Of a stretch of DNA of 64,000 bases, positions 7,314 to 16,649 are shown in pieces. A model generated the notes under the pieces. The model had not been told where the DNA came from, searched no databases, and saw only the letters and a program-made list of their open reading frames with translations. The stretch spans positions 372,001 to 436,000 of the forward strand of contig NZ_CABJDN010000006.1 in NCBI RefSeq assembly GCF_902364365.1, in the 5' to 3' direction. Within the stretch, counting starts at the first letter, position 1; each line of letters opens with the position of its first letter. This DNA comes from Bacteroides intestinalis (lineage in GTDB: Bacteria; Bacteroidota; Bacteroidia; Bacteroidales; Bacteroidaceae). The translations under genes were made by a program, and so were the position numbers.

Positions 7314-10300
7314 TTAGCTATATTTTTTCAATACAGCTATTAATTTTGCTCTATCTATGGGTTTAACAAGATACTCGTTGCATCCTGCATCCATGGCAGT
7401 CAGGCGGTCATTTTCAAAAACATGTGCCGTTAGGGCTATAATAGGTAGTTCTGCATTGAATTTACGAATTTCAGCTGTAGCTGTCAATCCGTCCATGACG
7501 GGCATTTTCATGTCCATGAGTAGCAGGTCTATGTGACGTTTATGCAGTATCTCTATAGCTTCCTGACCATTGGCTGCATGCACCAGATTAAAACGTTTCC
7601 GCAACAAAGCTGATACTAACTGGTAGTTACTTTGAATGTCCTCAGCAACCAAAATCGTTTTACGTCCTGGAGTATTACTTAGTGAGGTTCCCGTAGCAAC
7701 ATCCTTTTTATCTGATGAGGTTGCTTCTTCTGCTCTTTGCAGGGTAATTTCAGATGGTATTTCCACTTCGCAGGGTAACAGTGCCCAGAATAATGATCCT
7801 TTGCCATACTCAGATTCAAATCCTACATTGCCTCCCATTGCTTCCGCTATTGCTTTACAAATGGATAACCCCAAACCTGTACCTTGTGCGAATTCGTCTA
7901 ATTTTTCAAACCGGTGGAATACCTTGTTTTTCTTTTCGTCCGGTATACCGATTCCCGAATCTTTTACATAAAAATAGATTCCTTCTTCTCTGTATTCATA
8001 GCCCATCTCGATAGTTCCTTCCGGGGTATATTTGATGGCATTGGTTACATAGTTGGTAATGATTTGTGCAACACGGTTGCGGTCGAGAGTAACCAAACAG
8101 TGCTGGTAAGGATTGACTGCTACTATTTGTATTTTGGGGTTTGTAGCCCGCTGTCTCATGGAAGCAAACATGGAGTTGAAATAATCCGTCAGGTCGAATT
8201 CCTCATATTTCAATTCTACAGAGCCGGCTTCCAACTTGGACAAATCGAGGATGTCACTGATTAGTTTCAGTAACATCTCATTGTTGTTATTGATAATCTG
8301 CATGTAATCCTCTTTCTCTTCATCGCTTGCATACATCATCAGTCCGGAGAAACCGACAATGGCATTCAATGGCGTACGGATTTCATGACTCATATTGGCT
8401 AAGAAAGCAGATTTAAGTTTGTCTGATTGCTCGGCATGCATTTTGGCTATCTGTAATTCCTTAATCATCTCTTCACGTTCGGTTACATCATCTACGCGGA
8501 TGACTATACCATCGGCTGTACCATCTTCAAGAAAAACAGGAGTTCCATATACTTCGACAACGTGTGCATTGTCAAGCTTGAATTTGATGAGCTCTGTCTG
8601 ACGGGATTGGAAAGCACGTGTTAATATGCACTCCTCACACGGTGAGGTCCTGTTGTGAGCACTTTTATAACAGAATTCACCTTGTTTGTAGGCCTCGAAA
8701 GATAAGCTTTTTGAACAGGAAGAGATATTTTCCCATTGCACGCGATAGTCACGACTGATATATGCTAATCCGGAATTGGTATTGTTGAGTACTAATTCAT
8801 TCAGAGTGACTAATTTCTTCAGTTCCTCTTTATTCTTCAGTAATGTTAGCTCTGCTTGTTTATGTGCATCTATGCAGATGGTCATACCAAACATATATTT
8901 ATAGGGAGCATCATTCAGGGTGCTTGTTTCGAGCATACCACGGGTTTGCCACCATTGATAAACTCCGTCACCGTTTAAATCGAGCTGGTATTCCACTTCC
9001 CAAATGCCATTTTCCTGTTCGACGATGGCTTGCAGGGAATCATTGAACTTTTGTTTATCGTCAGGATGCACGCAGTTCAGGAATTTCTCTACTGAGCAGA
9101 TATCTGGAGCCTTTTTGGTAACTTCATTGAACCCTTCGCCAAAACTTATCCTGTTTTTGTCCGGTTCAAAGAACCAGGTAAAGGCGTTCATGGCTCCCAA
9201 AGTAATTGACAGAATCTGTGCGCGGCGTTTAAGTTCGTTTTGCAGACTTTGATCCCAGCGGGTATTCAGCAATAGGCGTTTTCCGTCATCCTCGATAACG
9301 CTCTTACGCACGATTGTATCATAGCTGCGCCCATCTTTCAGGTTTACCCGTTCCAGACCCAGATAAGGAGTACCGGTATTGAATACCTCAAGATCCGTTT
9401 TCTGAATACGTGCCACTTGTTCTTCGTCCATAACATCGTAAGTTGTCGTATCTTCGCTTGTACCGAACATACGTTTACTTTCTTCATTACAGAATACATA
9501 ACGGAAGTTGTCTTCTATATCTTTGATATGGATGGAGAGGGGGAGATTATTCAATATCTTATCCAGAAGTTGTTTCTTTTTATGGATATCTGTGTTGTTT
9601 TTACGGGTACCTACATATTTTAGTACCTGTCCGTTTTCGCTATAAGAGTATGGTGAACCATTGACGAAGCAATATTGCCATTCGGAAGAGCCGAATAACT
9701 TGATACGTCCTTCGAATGAAAATGTGAAGTCTTCACCTGCACTCATTCTTTGCATTATGCCGACCATTTCTTTACGCTCGTCAGGATGAATCGTCTCCAG
9801 ATAGAGAGCCATTGATACCGGACGAGACTTGTCATATCCGTTCAGAGGCTCGTTGTCACTGAAAAACAGCTGGGAATTAACATCAAACTCCCAAAGCATA
9901 ATATCTGCTGTTTTTATGGCTATTTCTGTTTTTAGGCGGCTTTGACGAAGCATTTCCTCTTTCTCCAAAGACTCTGTGATATCTTCCATGATGATGACAT
10001 AACTTGCCAGTTCTCCATTTGAGTTATGGATGGGTTGTCCATTACATTCCAGGTGACGAATACCGGTATAGACGGTAGTGATGTATCCATCTACTTTTCC
10101 AAAATCATACGGGAAAGAAGTGAATATGGGTAATCCTGCTTTTATTGCATTTTTTATTTCATCGGTCACCACCGGACTGTCGTATATGTTTGGATGACTT
10201 TCTGCCATCTCTTCCATATCTGTCCCGAATATCCGGCAGAAACGTTCGTTGAAATACAGGATTTTTCCTTCAGCGTTGTAGACTGCTACTGCTACCGGAA

Positions 10301-10409
10301 GTGAGTTGAGGATAGTCATACTCTGGTTATAAAGACTATCATATTGCTGCTGTAGTTTAACATGTTCGGCAATATCGTTTGCAAGTGAGTGTTTCTGTTC
10401 TTTTTCCAT
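7314..10409 (-). CDS. multi-PAS hybrid sensor histidine kinase/response regulator
   Basis: The 1031-residue protein has no obvious membrane segment and looks cytoplasmic. Several PAS domains fill residues 20-640 (for example MTILNSLPVAVAVYNAEGK and IMLWEFDVNSQLFF). HisKA has the phospho-acceptor motif NMSHEIRTPLNAIVG near residue 670. HATPase_c follows with an N-box (NYVTNAIKYTPEG) and G-boxes (DSGIGIP, GTGLGLS). A C-terminal receiver has its phospho-Asp in LLLMDMKMPVMDG near residue 965 and the conserved Lys in EYLVKP. One PAS domain carries a cysteine cluster, C-x10-C-x2-C (CYKSAHNRTSPCEEC). No output domain is present, so a separate regulator or phosphorelay is implied. nudC follows on the same strand. 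Confidence 0.93.
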   Translation of the reverse strand: MEKEQKHSLANDIAEHVKLQQQYDSLYNQSMTILNSLPVAVAVYNAEGKILYFNERFCRIFGTDMEEMAESHPNIYDSPVVTDEIKNAIKAGLPIFTSFPYDFGKVDGYITTVYTGIRHLECNGQPIHNSNGELASYVIIMEDITESLEKEEMLRQSRLKTEIAIKTADIMLWEFDVNSQLFFSDNEPLNGYDKSRPVSMALYLETIHPDERKEMVGIMQRMSAGEDFTFSFEGRIKLFGSSEWQYCFVNGSPYSYSENGQVLKYVGTRKNNTDIHKKKQLLDKILNNLPLSIHIKDIEDNFRYVFCNEESKRMFGTSEDTTTYDVMDEEQVARIQKTDLEVFNTGTPYLGLERVNLKDGRSYDTIVRKSVIEDDGKRLLLNTRWDQSLQNELKRRAQILSITLGAMNAFTWFFEPDKNRISFGEGFNEVTKKAPDICSVEKFLNCVHPDDKQKFNDSLQAIVEQENGIWEVEYQLDLNGDGVYQWWQTRGMLETSTLNDAPYKYMFGMTICIDAHKQAELTLLKNKEELKKLVTLNELVLNNTNSGLAYISRDYRVQWENISSCSKSLSFEAYKQGEFCYKSAHNRTSPCEECILTRAFQSRQTELIKFKLDNAHVVEVYGTPVFLEDGTADGIVIRVDDVTEREEMIKELQIAKMHAEQSDKLKSAFLANMSHEIRTPLNAIVGFSGLMMYASDEEKEDYMQIINNNNEMLLKLISDILDLSKLEAGSVELKYEEFDLTDYFNSMFASMRQRATNPKIQIVAVNPYQHCLVTLDRNRVAQIITNYVTNAIKYTPEGTIEMGYEYREEGIYFYVKDSGIGIPDEKKNKVFHRFEKLDEFAQGTGLGLSICKAIAEAMGGNVGFESEYGKGSLFWALLPCEVEIPSEITLQRAEEATSSDKKDVATGTSLSNTPGRKTILVAEDIQSNYQLVSALLRKRFNLVHAANGQEAIEILHKRHIDLLLMDMKMPVMDGLTATAEIRKFNAELPIIALTAHVFENDRLTAMDAGCNEYLVKPIDRAKLIAVLKKYS

Positions 10410-10495
10410 GCGTTTGAGCTGTTATTTATCTAAGTTCATAAATACACACATAAAGATGCATTTATACAAGTGAAAAAAATACTGGCTAAGGATTG

Positions 10496-10639
10496 CTAAT
10501 TGAGAAATGTTGTGCGTGCCGCTGTGTTTGTTGCATGAATCATCCTACAACGAATACATTCGTCTTGTATAAACAAATGCTGCATGATGACATGCTGCAT
10601 AGCTGAGTTAGAAAGCTGGCTGAGACGATTTTCTATCAT
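10496..10639 (-). pseudogene. decayed, internally deleted copy of the neighbouring GNAT gene
   Basis: The minus strand reads a 47-residue frame that begins MIENRLSQLSNS, like the N-terminus of the intact GNAT protein upstream (MIQIRPSQLSDL). It then jumps to HVIMQHLFIQDECIRC, which matches the C-terminal GNAT segment NIIMQNLLVRNGFIRC. About 120 middle residues are missing. The similarity is also visible in DNA: CCTACAACGAATACATTCGT at 10542-10561 matches CCCACAACGGATAAATCCGT in the intact gene. This is best explained as a tandem duplication followed by internal deletion. The short frame could still be translated. Confidence 0.7.
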
Positions 10640-10655
10640 ACTCTGTTGCTATTAC

Positions 10656-10686
10656 TTGAAATTACTTATTTCAAGGCGCAAACATA
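10656..10686 (-). promoter_or_regulatory. -7 box (TATGTTTG) with small dyad, upstream of the GNAT remnant
   Basis: On the minus strand TATGTTTG lies at 10686-10679. The perfect dyad TTGAAAT-N5-ATTTCAA at 10656-10674 overlaps the predicted start point. This promoter could serve the remnant and the hybrid kinase gene, giving a leader of about 260 nt before 10409. No other -7 box was seen in the rest of this 327-bp gap. Confidence 0.4.
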
Positions 10687-10736
10687 GATAAAAAAAATCA
10701 TTTTCTATCTTCCTACTGGCAGAAAAATTTCGAAGA

Positions 10737-11231
10737 TTATCGGGATATTTTTTGGTATGCAATTCTGGGTGTCCCATTTGAGACATAAACCGTCCCACAA
10801 CGGATAAATCCGTTGCGCACAAGGAGGTTTTGCATGATAATATTGTCTTTATGCGTATCTGCACGCAAGCTTGGATATTGCTTGGCGCACCAGTTTAAAC
10901 AGATATCTCCGATGCCTTTGTAACTTCCGTCGGAGGCGATGCGGTGAATCACATAATAGGGATCATCATTCAACCAGGCTCCGTCTTCGATGATGGCATA
11001 AAAAGGATCGGGACTCGGAACAAAACAGAATGTTCCGACGATTTTGCCATGTTCATCTTCGCATACATAGCAATGTCCGGCGGTGATTTCCCGGGCAATC
11101 AGTTCACGCTGTGGGTAGCCATTGATCCACTGGTTTCCGTTTCCTACAGATGCCATAAATTTGCGGGCATGATCGAATATCTCCATCAGGCGGTCTAAGT
11201 CTGAAAGCTGGCTGGGACGAATTTGTATCAT
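10737..11231 (-). CDS. GNAT family N-acetyltransferase
   Basis: The 164-residue protein has the GNAT pattern: MIQIRPSQLSDLDRLMEIFD at the start, then GHCYVCEDEHGKIVGTFCFV (beta2-beta4). The HRIASDGSYKGIGD segment replaces the usual acetyl-CoA loop Q/R-x-x-G-x-G/A. The C-terminus has LRADTHKDNIIMQNLLVRNG, which is typical of GNAT motif B. The substrate is unknown. A -7 box (TACATTTG at 11274-11267) lies 36 bp upstream. A decayed second copy follows at 10496-10639. Confidence 0.85.
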   Translation of the reverse strand: MIQIRPSQLSDLDRLMEIFDHARKFMASVGNGNQWINGYPQRELIAREITAGHCYVCEDEHGKIVGTFCFVPSPDPFYAIIEDGAWLNDDPYYVIHRIASDGSYKGIGDICLNWCAKQYPSLRADTHKDNIIMQNLLVRNGFIRCGTVYVSNGTPRIAYQKISR

Positions 11232-11266
11232 ATCTATAAACCTGTTAATTTGCTTATTTCGGAATA

Positions 11267-11274
11267 CAAATGTA
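11267..11274 (-). promoter_or_regulatory. -7 box (TACATTTG) for the GNAT gene
   Basis: The TACATTTG box on the minus strand gives a predicted transcript start near 11260, about 30 nt before the start codon at 11231. No standard -33 TTG was seen. Confidence 0.5.
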
Positions 11275-11290
11275 CATCATTATTTTTATA

Positions 11291-12013
11291 TTATCCTTTT
11301 CTTTTTCCTTTCATTAGAAATTCTTCAAAGAATGTATCACGGTAGCTATTGCCTATGGCAATCTCATAGTTACCTATATAAATGTCATTGTTATCGAATG
11401 AATCGATGTGACGGGTATTAACGATATACGACTTGTTTACCCGAAGGAACATATCTTGGGGCAGGAGCTCGGAGATGCCTTTCATATTCATGCGGGTAAT
11501 GATGCGCTGCTCCGGGAGTTGAAGAATTACATAGTCTTTCAATCCTTCGATGAAGAGAATATCAGTGTAGTTTACTTTGAAGTATTTTCGTTCGGACTTC
11601 ACGAAGAAATACTCGGAAGAAACATTGGTTTCAATAGCCTCTTTCTCTTCTTTCATCAATAATGAATGATAGGAGAGGGCTTTCTGTACTGCCTTTTGGA
11701 AACGTTCCGGTTCTATGGGCTTCACCAGATAATCGATAGCATCGACTTCATAGCTGTCCAGTGCATATTCCGTATAGGCGGTAGTAAAGATGATAAGTGT
11801 CCGTTTGGAGACGGTATGCGCGAATTCTATGCCGGTGATACCCGGCATCTGAATATCCAGAAAGATAAGGTCGACAGAATGTTCTTCCATAAACCGTGTG
11901 GCGGATACGGTATTATTGAACATGCCCAGTAGGCAAAGCTCTTTATTTTCTTGCACCAGCATTTCCATGGCCTCGCGTGCCAGTGGTTCATCATCTATTA
12001 TAATACAATTCAT
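11291..12013 (-). CDS. LytTR-family response regulator
   Basis: The 240-residue protein has an N-terminal receiver (MNCIIIDDEPLAREAMEML; phospho-Asp in LIFLDIQMPG near residue 54; YLVKP lysine near 107). A C-terminal LytTR DNA-binding domain spans about residues 130-235 (YFFVKSERKYFKVNYTDILF, then FLRVNKSYIVN). Such regulators (LytR/AgrA type) bind direct repeats upstream of their targets. The start codon overlaps the stop of the LytS-type kinase by 4 bp (12010-12013), so the two are translationally coupled. It is the last gene of a receptor, pseudokinase, kinase, regulator unit. Confidence 0.93.
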   Translation of the reverse strand: MNCIIIDDEPLAREAMEMLVQENKELCLLGMFNNTVSATRFMEEHSVDLIFLDIQMPGITGIEFAHTVSKRTLIIFTTAYTEYALDSYEVDAIDYLVKPIEPERFQKAVQKALSYHSLLMKEEKEAIETNVSSEYFFVKSERKYFKVNYTDILFIEGLKDYVILQLPEQRIITRMNMKGISELLPQDMFLRVNKSYIVNTRHIDSFDNNDIYIGNYEIAIGNSYRDTFFEEFLMKGKRKG

Positions 12014-13062
12014 AAATCCAGTTTTAAAATTACTACATACTTGTTTTCCGTCTCGGCTACTTCCAGCAAATAGCGACCGAGGTATAGGAGTTCAAGCCGG
12101 CGTCGGATATTAGTTAGTCCGATTCCACCCACATGGCTTTTGCCTGTTGCTACGGCAGGTTTGGAGTTCTCACATCGGAATTCCAGTTGATCGTCTTCAA
12201 CCTTAAAGAAGAGGTGAACGTATGACGGATGTTCACTGTCGAAATTATGTTTCACGGCATTCTCAACAAAAGGAATGAACAGTAAAGCCGGTAATTGTAT
12301 GGCATCGATACTACCTTCCTCAGTGATATTGTAATCAAAGTGATCACGCCGTACTTTTTCCAGATTCAGATAATCGTTCAGGAAGCGGATATCAGAGCGG
12401 AGAGGCACATGTTCGCGGAAGTTGTCATTCATCTGGTAACGCAATAAATCTTCAAGTTTAAATAATACTTTGGATGCCTCTGCGGGATTCTTCCGGATAA
12501 GAACATTGGCATTATTCAGCATATTGAACAGGAAGTGAGGATTTATCTGATTCTTGAGAAACTTCAATTCGGAATGCAGGGTGGCAGATTGGAGCTCATC
12601 TACCCGCTGGTTATAGAGTATCCAGTGGCGAAGAAGGAGTATGGCAGACATTCCGGCTACGGTAAATCCCATGGCCAATACTCCCGATATGGCATTTACC
12701 ACGATAGGAAATAGGCTGTTATCGGATGCGGGAACCGAAATGTCGATAGTGAAAACTTGGAATATGGCTACAGCTACAATAACTGTCAGACTGACTCCGA
12801 ATACACCGAGCACATACATCAACAGGCGATTTTTCAGCAGAAAGCGAGGGAATAGCCAAAAAAGATTGATATAGAAAACAGTATCAATGGAAATAAAATA
12901 GATGGCCCATCCCAACAACCTTTGAGGGAGACTGAGTGGGCGCATGGGGACATTCCAGAGTATGTTTACAGTAATCATGAATACTACGAATTGCAGAAAC
13001 AAGTGCCTTGCCATCCGGTAGCGTGGGGCAAGCAGGAAACTGGTAAAACGGTTATTGATCAT
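12010..13062 (-). CDS. LytS/YehU-type sensor histidine kinase
   Basis: The 350-residue protein has four hydrophobic segments in its first 150 residues. A His_kinase (PF06580-type) module follows, with the phospho-acceptor in NQINPHFLFN (His near residue 176). The ATPase part is intact, with N-box PFVENAVKHNF and G-box GGIGLTNIRRRL. It should phosphorylate the LytTR regulator encoded by the overlapping downstream gene. Its start overlaps the stop of the degenerate paralogue by 4 bp. No periplasmic sensor domain is present, so the stimulus probably comes through the membrane segments or through its partner protein. Confidence 0.93.
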   Translation of the reverse strand: MINNRFTSFLLAPRYRMARHLFLQFVVFMITVNILWNVPMRPLSLPQRLLGWAIYFISIDTVFYINLFWLFPRFLLKNRLLMYVLGVFGVSLTVIVAVAIFQVFTIDISVPASDNSLFPIVVNAISGVLAMGFTVAGMSAILLLRHWILYNQRVDELQSATLHSELKFLKNQINPHFLFNMLNNANVLIRKNPAEASKVLFKLEDLLRYQMNDNFREHVPLRSDIRFLNDYLNLEKVRRDHFDYNITEEGSIDAIQLPALLFIPFVENAVKHNFDSEHPSYVHLFFKVEDDQLEFRCENSKPAVATGKSHVGGIGLTNIRRRLELLYLGRYLLEVAETENKYVVILKLDL

Positions 13063-14147
13063 TTTCCACCTCCTTTCAATTCAAGCAGAATGCTCTGATT
13101 ATTTAATTCCAACCGATAGTTCTCTCCGTATTGTAAATCGAGGCGTTGCCGGATTTTATTCAATTCCTGCTCCGGTTCCAGACAAGATATGGATACCTGA
13201 CAGTTGAACAGAATGGTCTCATCTTTCGCTTGTAAATGAATTTCAATGGATGCGGATTGTTCTTCCTGTATTTCTATTTGTTTTACTGTGTATTGGATAA
13301 AAGGTATAAAGAGCAATGGGAATACAAATGTACGTCCTGTCTCTCCCGAGGCACTCATGTGGAAATCAAATTTATCCGAAACAAGTTGTTCCAGTTCCAG
13401 ATAATTAGAAAGGAATTTAATTTCCGTATTTAGCAGCACTTTCTCCCGGTTACAGTCATACAACTGATAACGGAGTATCTGGCTCAGTTTCATTAGCATT
13501 TCCGAAGCTTTTCCCGGGTTCACCAATGCCTGCTCTCCTGAATGGTGGAGTACTCGGAATAACATGGAGGGACTAATTTGTTCTTTCAGATGTTCTATTT
13601 CGGACTGTAACCTGATTTTCTCCAGTTGCATCACCCGTTGGTTTTCCAGTATCCAGAGCCGCAACAGGACAGTCATACCGCCGCCCATGATGCTGAGAAG
13701 CGTCAATGGGAAAGAGGAAAGATAATCCATCACAAATGCCACCTTAGAATATCCCACGTAAATATTAGGTACAGAGAAGATATCGGATACAATATACTCC
13801 TGTGTAGCTTGAAAGATAAAAACTATAACTAAAGCACCTGACAGGGAAAGAATATACGTCAGATATCTTTGTTTGAGCAAGTAACGGGGTACCAGATAGA
13901 GCAAATTGAAATAAAAAATGCCACCGTAGAGCAGAAACATGTTGAAGATGAGAAGATAGGTCCACTTTCCCAATATCTCTATATAACCCTGACAGCTGAA
14001 TAATACCAGATTACAAGCTATGACAAACAGTGCCACGACGACAGTAGTATGTCTGGCTACCCGGAAGCGTGAACTGACGAGGAAGCGATATAGAAAAGAA
14101 TTATCATCGCCTATAATAGGTATTACTTTCATGGGAATATCTTTCAT
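13059..14147 (-). CDS. LytS-like protein without catalytic residues (putative pseudokinase)
   Basis: The 362-residue protein has the same layout as the next gene's kinase: four membrane segments, then a LytS-like module (LQSEIEHLKEQISPSMLFR). Where functional kinases have NPHFLFN, it has SPSMLFR, so the phospho-acceptor His is a Ser (residue 194). The N-box ENAVKH is replaced by QYTVKQ. The GxGLxN G-box is absent: the sequence runs ELNKIRQRLDLQYGENYRLE. It should therefore neither bind ATP in the usual way nor autophosphorylate. The open frame and its 4-bp coupling with the intact kinase argue that it is kept, perhaps as a heterodimer partner or sensor. It begins 52 bp after the receptor's stop codon. 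Confidence 0.8.
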   Translation of the reverse strand: MKDIPMKVIPIIGDDNSFLYRFLVSSRFRVARHTTVVVALFVIACNLVLFSCQGYIEILGKWTYLLIFNMFLLYGGIFYFNLLYLVPRYLLKQRYLTYILSLSGALVIVFIFQATQEYIVSDIFSVPNIYVGYSKVAFVMDYLSSFPLTLLSIMGGGMTVLLRLWILENQRVMQLEKIRLQSEIEHLKEQISPSMLFRVLHHSGEQALVNPGKASEMLMKLSQILRYQLYDCNREKVLLNTEIKFLSNYLELEQLVSDKFDFHMSASGETGRTFVFPLLFIPFIQYTVKQIEIQEEQSASIEIHLQAKDETILFNCQVSISCLEPEQELNKIRQRLDLQYGENYRLELNNQSILLELKGGGK

Positions 14148-14199
14148 TTGAGGTGACGAAGATAGAATAAATTCATATAAAACACAGGATTATCCTAAA

Positions 14200-16593
14200 T
14201 TAAAACTCTATTTTGTAGCTGATATTGGTCAGACCTGTTTTCTGTTCACTTGCCTCTATCTTTCCTGTTTTTATATTATAGAGGTGCTGAATGAACTCTT
14301 TGCTACCTGTAAAGTTGAGGCCTTTCACGGAGAATTCATGAGATACACGTCGTTTATTGATGCGGTAGCTTACCGTATAATTACCAATCAGCATCGGAGA
14401 GCGTTGAATGGAATATGCCCGCGTTTCGTCATATTGCACTTCTTTGTCGGGGTGGGCCATTGTTGCTTCCACATCTATCGGAGCATAGCGTTCTCCACCT
14501 TGTAGGGTAAGCTTCATGTTGACACTGAGAATGTTTTGTTTGTTGCGTCCCAGCATCCATTCTTTGCCGATCAGTCCGTTCAATACATATTTCCGGTTGA
14601 AACGTGTGTTGTTCCAGATACCATCGCCACCGCAATAACGGGAGTCGAACAGAGAGGCGGTTATCATATAATAAAGTCCTTTGTTTAGTGTCCGTTCCCA
14701 AGTGAAGTCTACACCGAAGTTGCGTCCTCGTCCTTTGTTCACTAAAGCGTTTTCCACGAAGAATTCATCTCGGTTAAGTACCGAAAAGGAGCTGTCGCGC
14801 ATGACGGGTACATCGTATAGAAACTGAATGTAAGGTTCCACTTTCAAGCTTGTATTTTCTGAAACCTTATAGGCGAATGAAAGCATCAGATGGTGTGCTT
14901 TGGTGAAATCTAGGTTTTTGTTTACTGACTGGTCACCGGTGCTTTGCGTCTTTACGAAGTAAACATCCATCTTTTCCATACGGCTGTACATGCCATAAGC
15001 CAAAGCAAAGGAAGTTCGGGTATTGGTTTGCCATTTCAGGCTGGTACGCGGTTCAAGGGTCCAGTGGTTATTTAGTGTAAGCAGTTGGCCGTGCAGTCCG
15101 AAGTTCAGGTTTAGTTTGTCGTTTATTCCCCATGCAGAGCTGTTGTAGGCTGAAATCAGGCTGGTGTTTCCATCTCCTTTTGAGATTGTTTCCAACGGCT
15201 GATCGATGAATGGAGCAAGCTCGAAATTCATATTGTAGAACATTTGCGTGAAGGTGAATCCGGTTTTGTTGGTAAAACGGTTGCTTACTTTCCGATTCAG
15301 TGATGAAGTCAGTATCAGGTTCGTGCTTCTGCTGTTCTGATCGATGTAAGGTGAAGGATTAAATTCTCTGTCGTAAGTGGTTTGAATAGCCTCTTGGTCG
15401 GAATAAGTTCCGGCAAGTGTGGTTTTCAGCAAGGTGTTTTCATTGAAGAAGTAGCGATGAGTAACACCTCCGGCTGCCATGTACTGGGTGGAGCGCCCTT
15501 GTCCGGCATCTTCCAGATAATCCCATTTATCAGGATTCTTTTCGAGTGAACTTTTATATTTGTCAAGCAATGCAGTACCCCATACGGCAAAAGTACCTGC
15601 GTGTCGGGTAGGGAAGTTTAGTTTGAAGTTCAGGTCTTGATAGTCCATCTTTCCACCTAAGTCTACGTTCAGTAATCCGGTAGTAGAGTAGCGATAATTA
15701 AAGATATACGAAGCCTTACGCTTCTTACTTAACGGACCTTCGGAAGCGAAATCTATTCCCATGATGCCTACCTGGAATGTATTCTCATTTCGTTGGTTGT
15801 TTCCGTTGCGTAGTTTCATGTCGAAGACGCCGGAAACGGCATTACCGTATTCTGCCGGAAAAGCACCCGTGAAAAAATCTGAGTTTCCTAAAACCTGTGC
15901 ACTGAGTGAGGAAAGAATTCCACCTCCTAAAGTGGCGATATCTGCGAAATGGTTTGGGTTTGGAATTTCCACATCTTCCAGTCGCCATTGTAATAAATGC
16001 GGGGCATTACCGTGGATGGATATACCATTATTGGAAACGCTTGGCGTTACTCCGGCAAATGAGGCAACCAATCGGGCCGGATCATCAAATCCGCCTGCAT
16101 AGCGGCTTGCTTCCTCCACGCTGAGCATACGTGCTCCTGCGACAGCCATTTTATTCATTGCTTCGTTCCGGTTGTGTGCATGCACCACTACTTCGCTCAG
16201 TTCGTTTACGCTTTCCAGCAAAGCTATTTCCAGATAGACTTCTTTAGCGGAAGTCACCAAAATCTCCCGCACAGTTGTCGGTTCGTATCCCATAAACGAA
16301 GCTTGCACGGAATGGCGGCCTACCGGAACTTTGGGAAGTGCGAAACGTCCGAGACTATCGCACATCATCCCTAAACCCGGAATGTCCGTCAACTGTATCG
16401 TTGCATAGGGTATAGGGTGCCCCGACGCTCGGTCATTAACCACTCCTCGTAGTGTTTGTATAGGACGCCCACTACTTTGTGGGATATTCTCATCATCGAC
16501 TGATGCTTGTCCGGGGATATTAGAAACTTCTTTTCCGAAAGAGCAAATTGAAATTAGTAATGCGATTATTACTAATACTTTAGTTTTATCCAT
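14200..16593 (-). CDS. TonB-dependent outer-membrane receptor with carboxypeptidase-like N-domain
   Basis: The 797-residue protein has a signal peptide (MDKTKVLVIIALLISICSFG). A CarboxypepD_reg-like domain covers about residues 48-130 (LRGVVNDRASGHPIPYATI). A plug domain follows (SVEEASRYAGGFDDPARLVA and GNAPHLLQWRLEDVEI), then a beta-barrel ending YKIEF. It is not a SusC protein: there is no SusD partner and it is shorter. It lies first in a unit with the pseudokinase, LytS kinase and LytTR regulator, so its ligand may be tied to that regulatory system. A -7 box is at 16626-16619. The substrate is unknown. Confidence 0.88.
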   Translation of the reverse strand: MDKTKVLVIIALLISICSFGKEVSNIPGQASVDDENIPQSSGRPIQTLRGVVNDRASGHPIPYATIQLTDIPGLGMMCDSLGRFALPKVPVGRHSVQASFMGYEPTTVREILVTSAKEVYLEIALLESVNELSEVVVHAHNRNEAMNKMAVAGARMLSVEEASRYAGGFDDPARLVASFAGVTPSVSNNGISIHGNAPHLLQWRLEDVEIPNPNHFADIATLGGGILSSLSAQVLGNSDFFTGAFPAEYGNAVSGVFDMKLRNGNNQRNENTFQVGIMGIDFASEGPLSKKRKASYIFNYRYSTTGLLNVDLGGKMDYQDLNFKLNFPTRHAGTFAVWGTALLDKYKSSLEKNPDKWDYLEDAGQGRSTQYMAAGGVTHRYFFNENTLLKTTLAGTYSDQEAIQTTYDREFNPSPYIDQNSRSTNLILTSSLNRKVSNRFTNKTGFTFTQMFYNMNFELAPFIDQPLETISKGDGNTSLISAYNSSAWGINDKLNLNFGLHGQLLTLNNHWTLEPRTSLKWQTNTRTSFALAYGMYSRMEKMDVYFVKTQSTGDQSVNKNLDFTKAHHLMLSFAYKVSENTSLKVEPYIQFLYDVPVMRDSSFSVLNRDEFFVENALVNKGRGRNFGVDFTWERTLNKGLYYMITASLFDSRYCGGDGIWNNTRFNRKYVLNGLIGKEWMLGRNKQNILSVNMKLTLQGGERYAPIDVEATMAHPDKEVQYDETRAYSIQRSPMLIGNYTVSYRINKRRVSHEFSVKGLNFTGSKEFIQHLYNIKTGKIEASEQKTGLTNISYKIEF

Positions 16594-16618
16594 CTTTATC
16601 GTTTTGAGTTTAATGCGA

Positions 16619-16626
16619 CAAAGATA
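16619..16626 (-). promoter_or_regulatory. -7 box (TATCTTTG) for the receptor/LytTR unit
   Basis: TATCTTTG on the minus strand at 16626-16619 predicts a transcript start near 16612, about 20 nt before the start codon at 16593. Confidence 0.55.
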
Positions 16627-16649
16627 GGTCTCTGCTATAGGCTACTCTT

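Noticed and set aside
14200..16593. Calling the receptor a SusC protein
   Set aside because: No SusD gene is adjacent, it is about 250 residues shorter than SusC, and its neighbours are a LytTR system rather than a polysaccharide locus.
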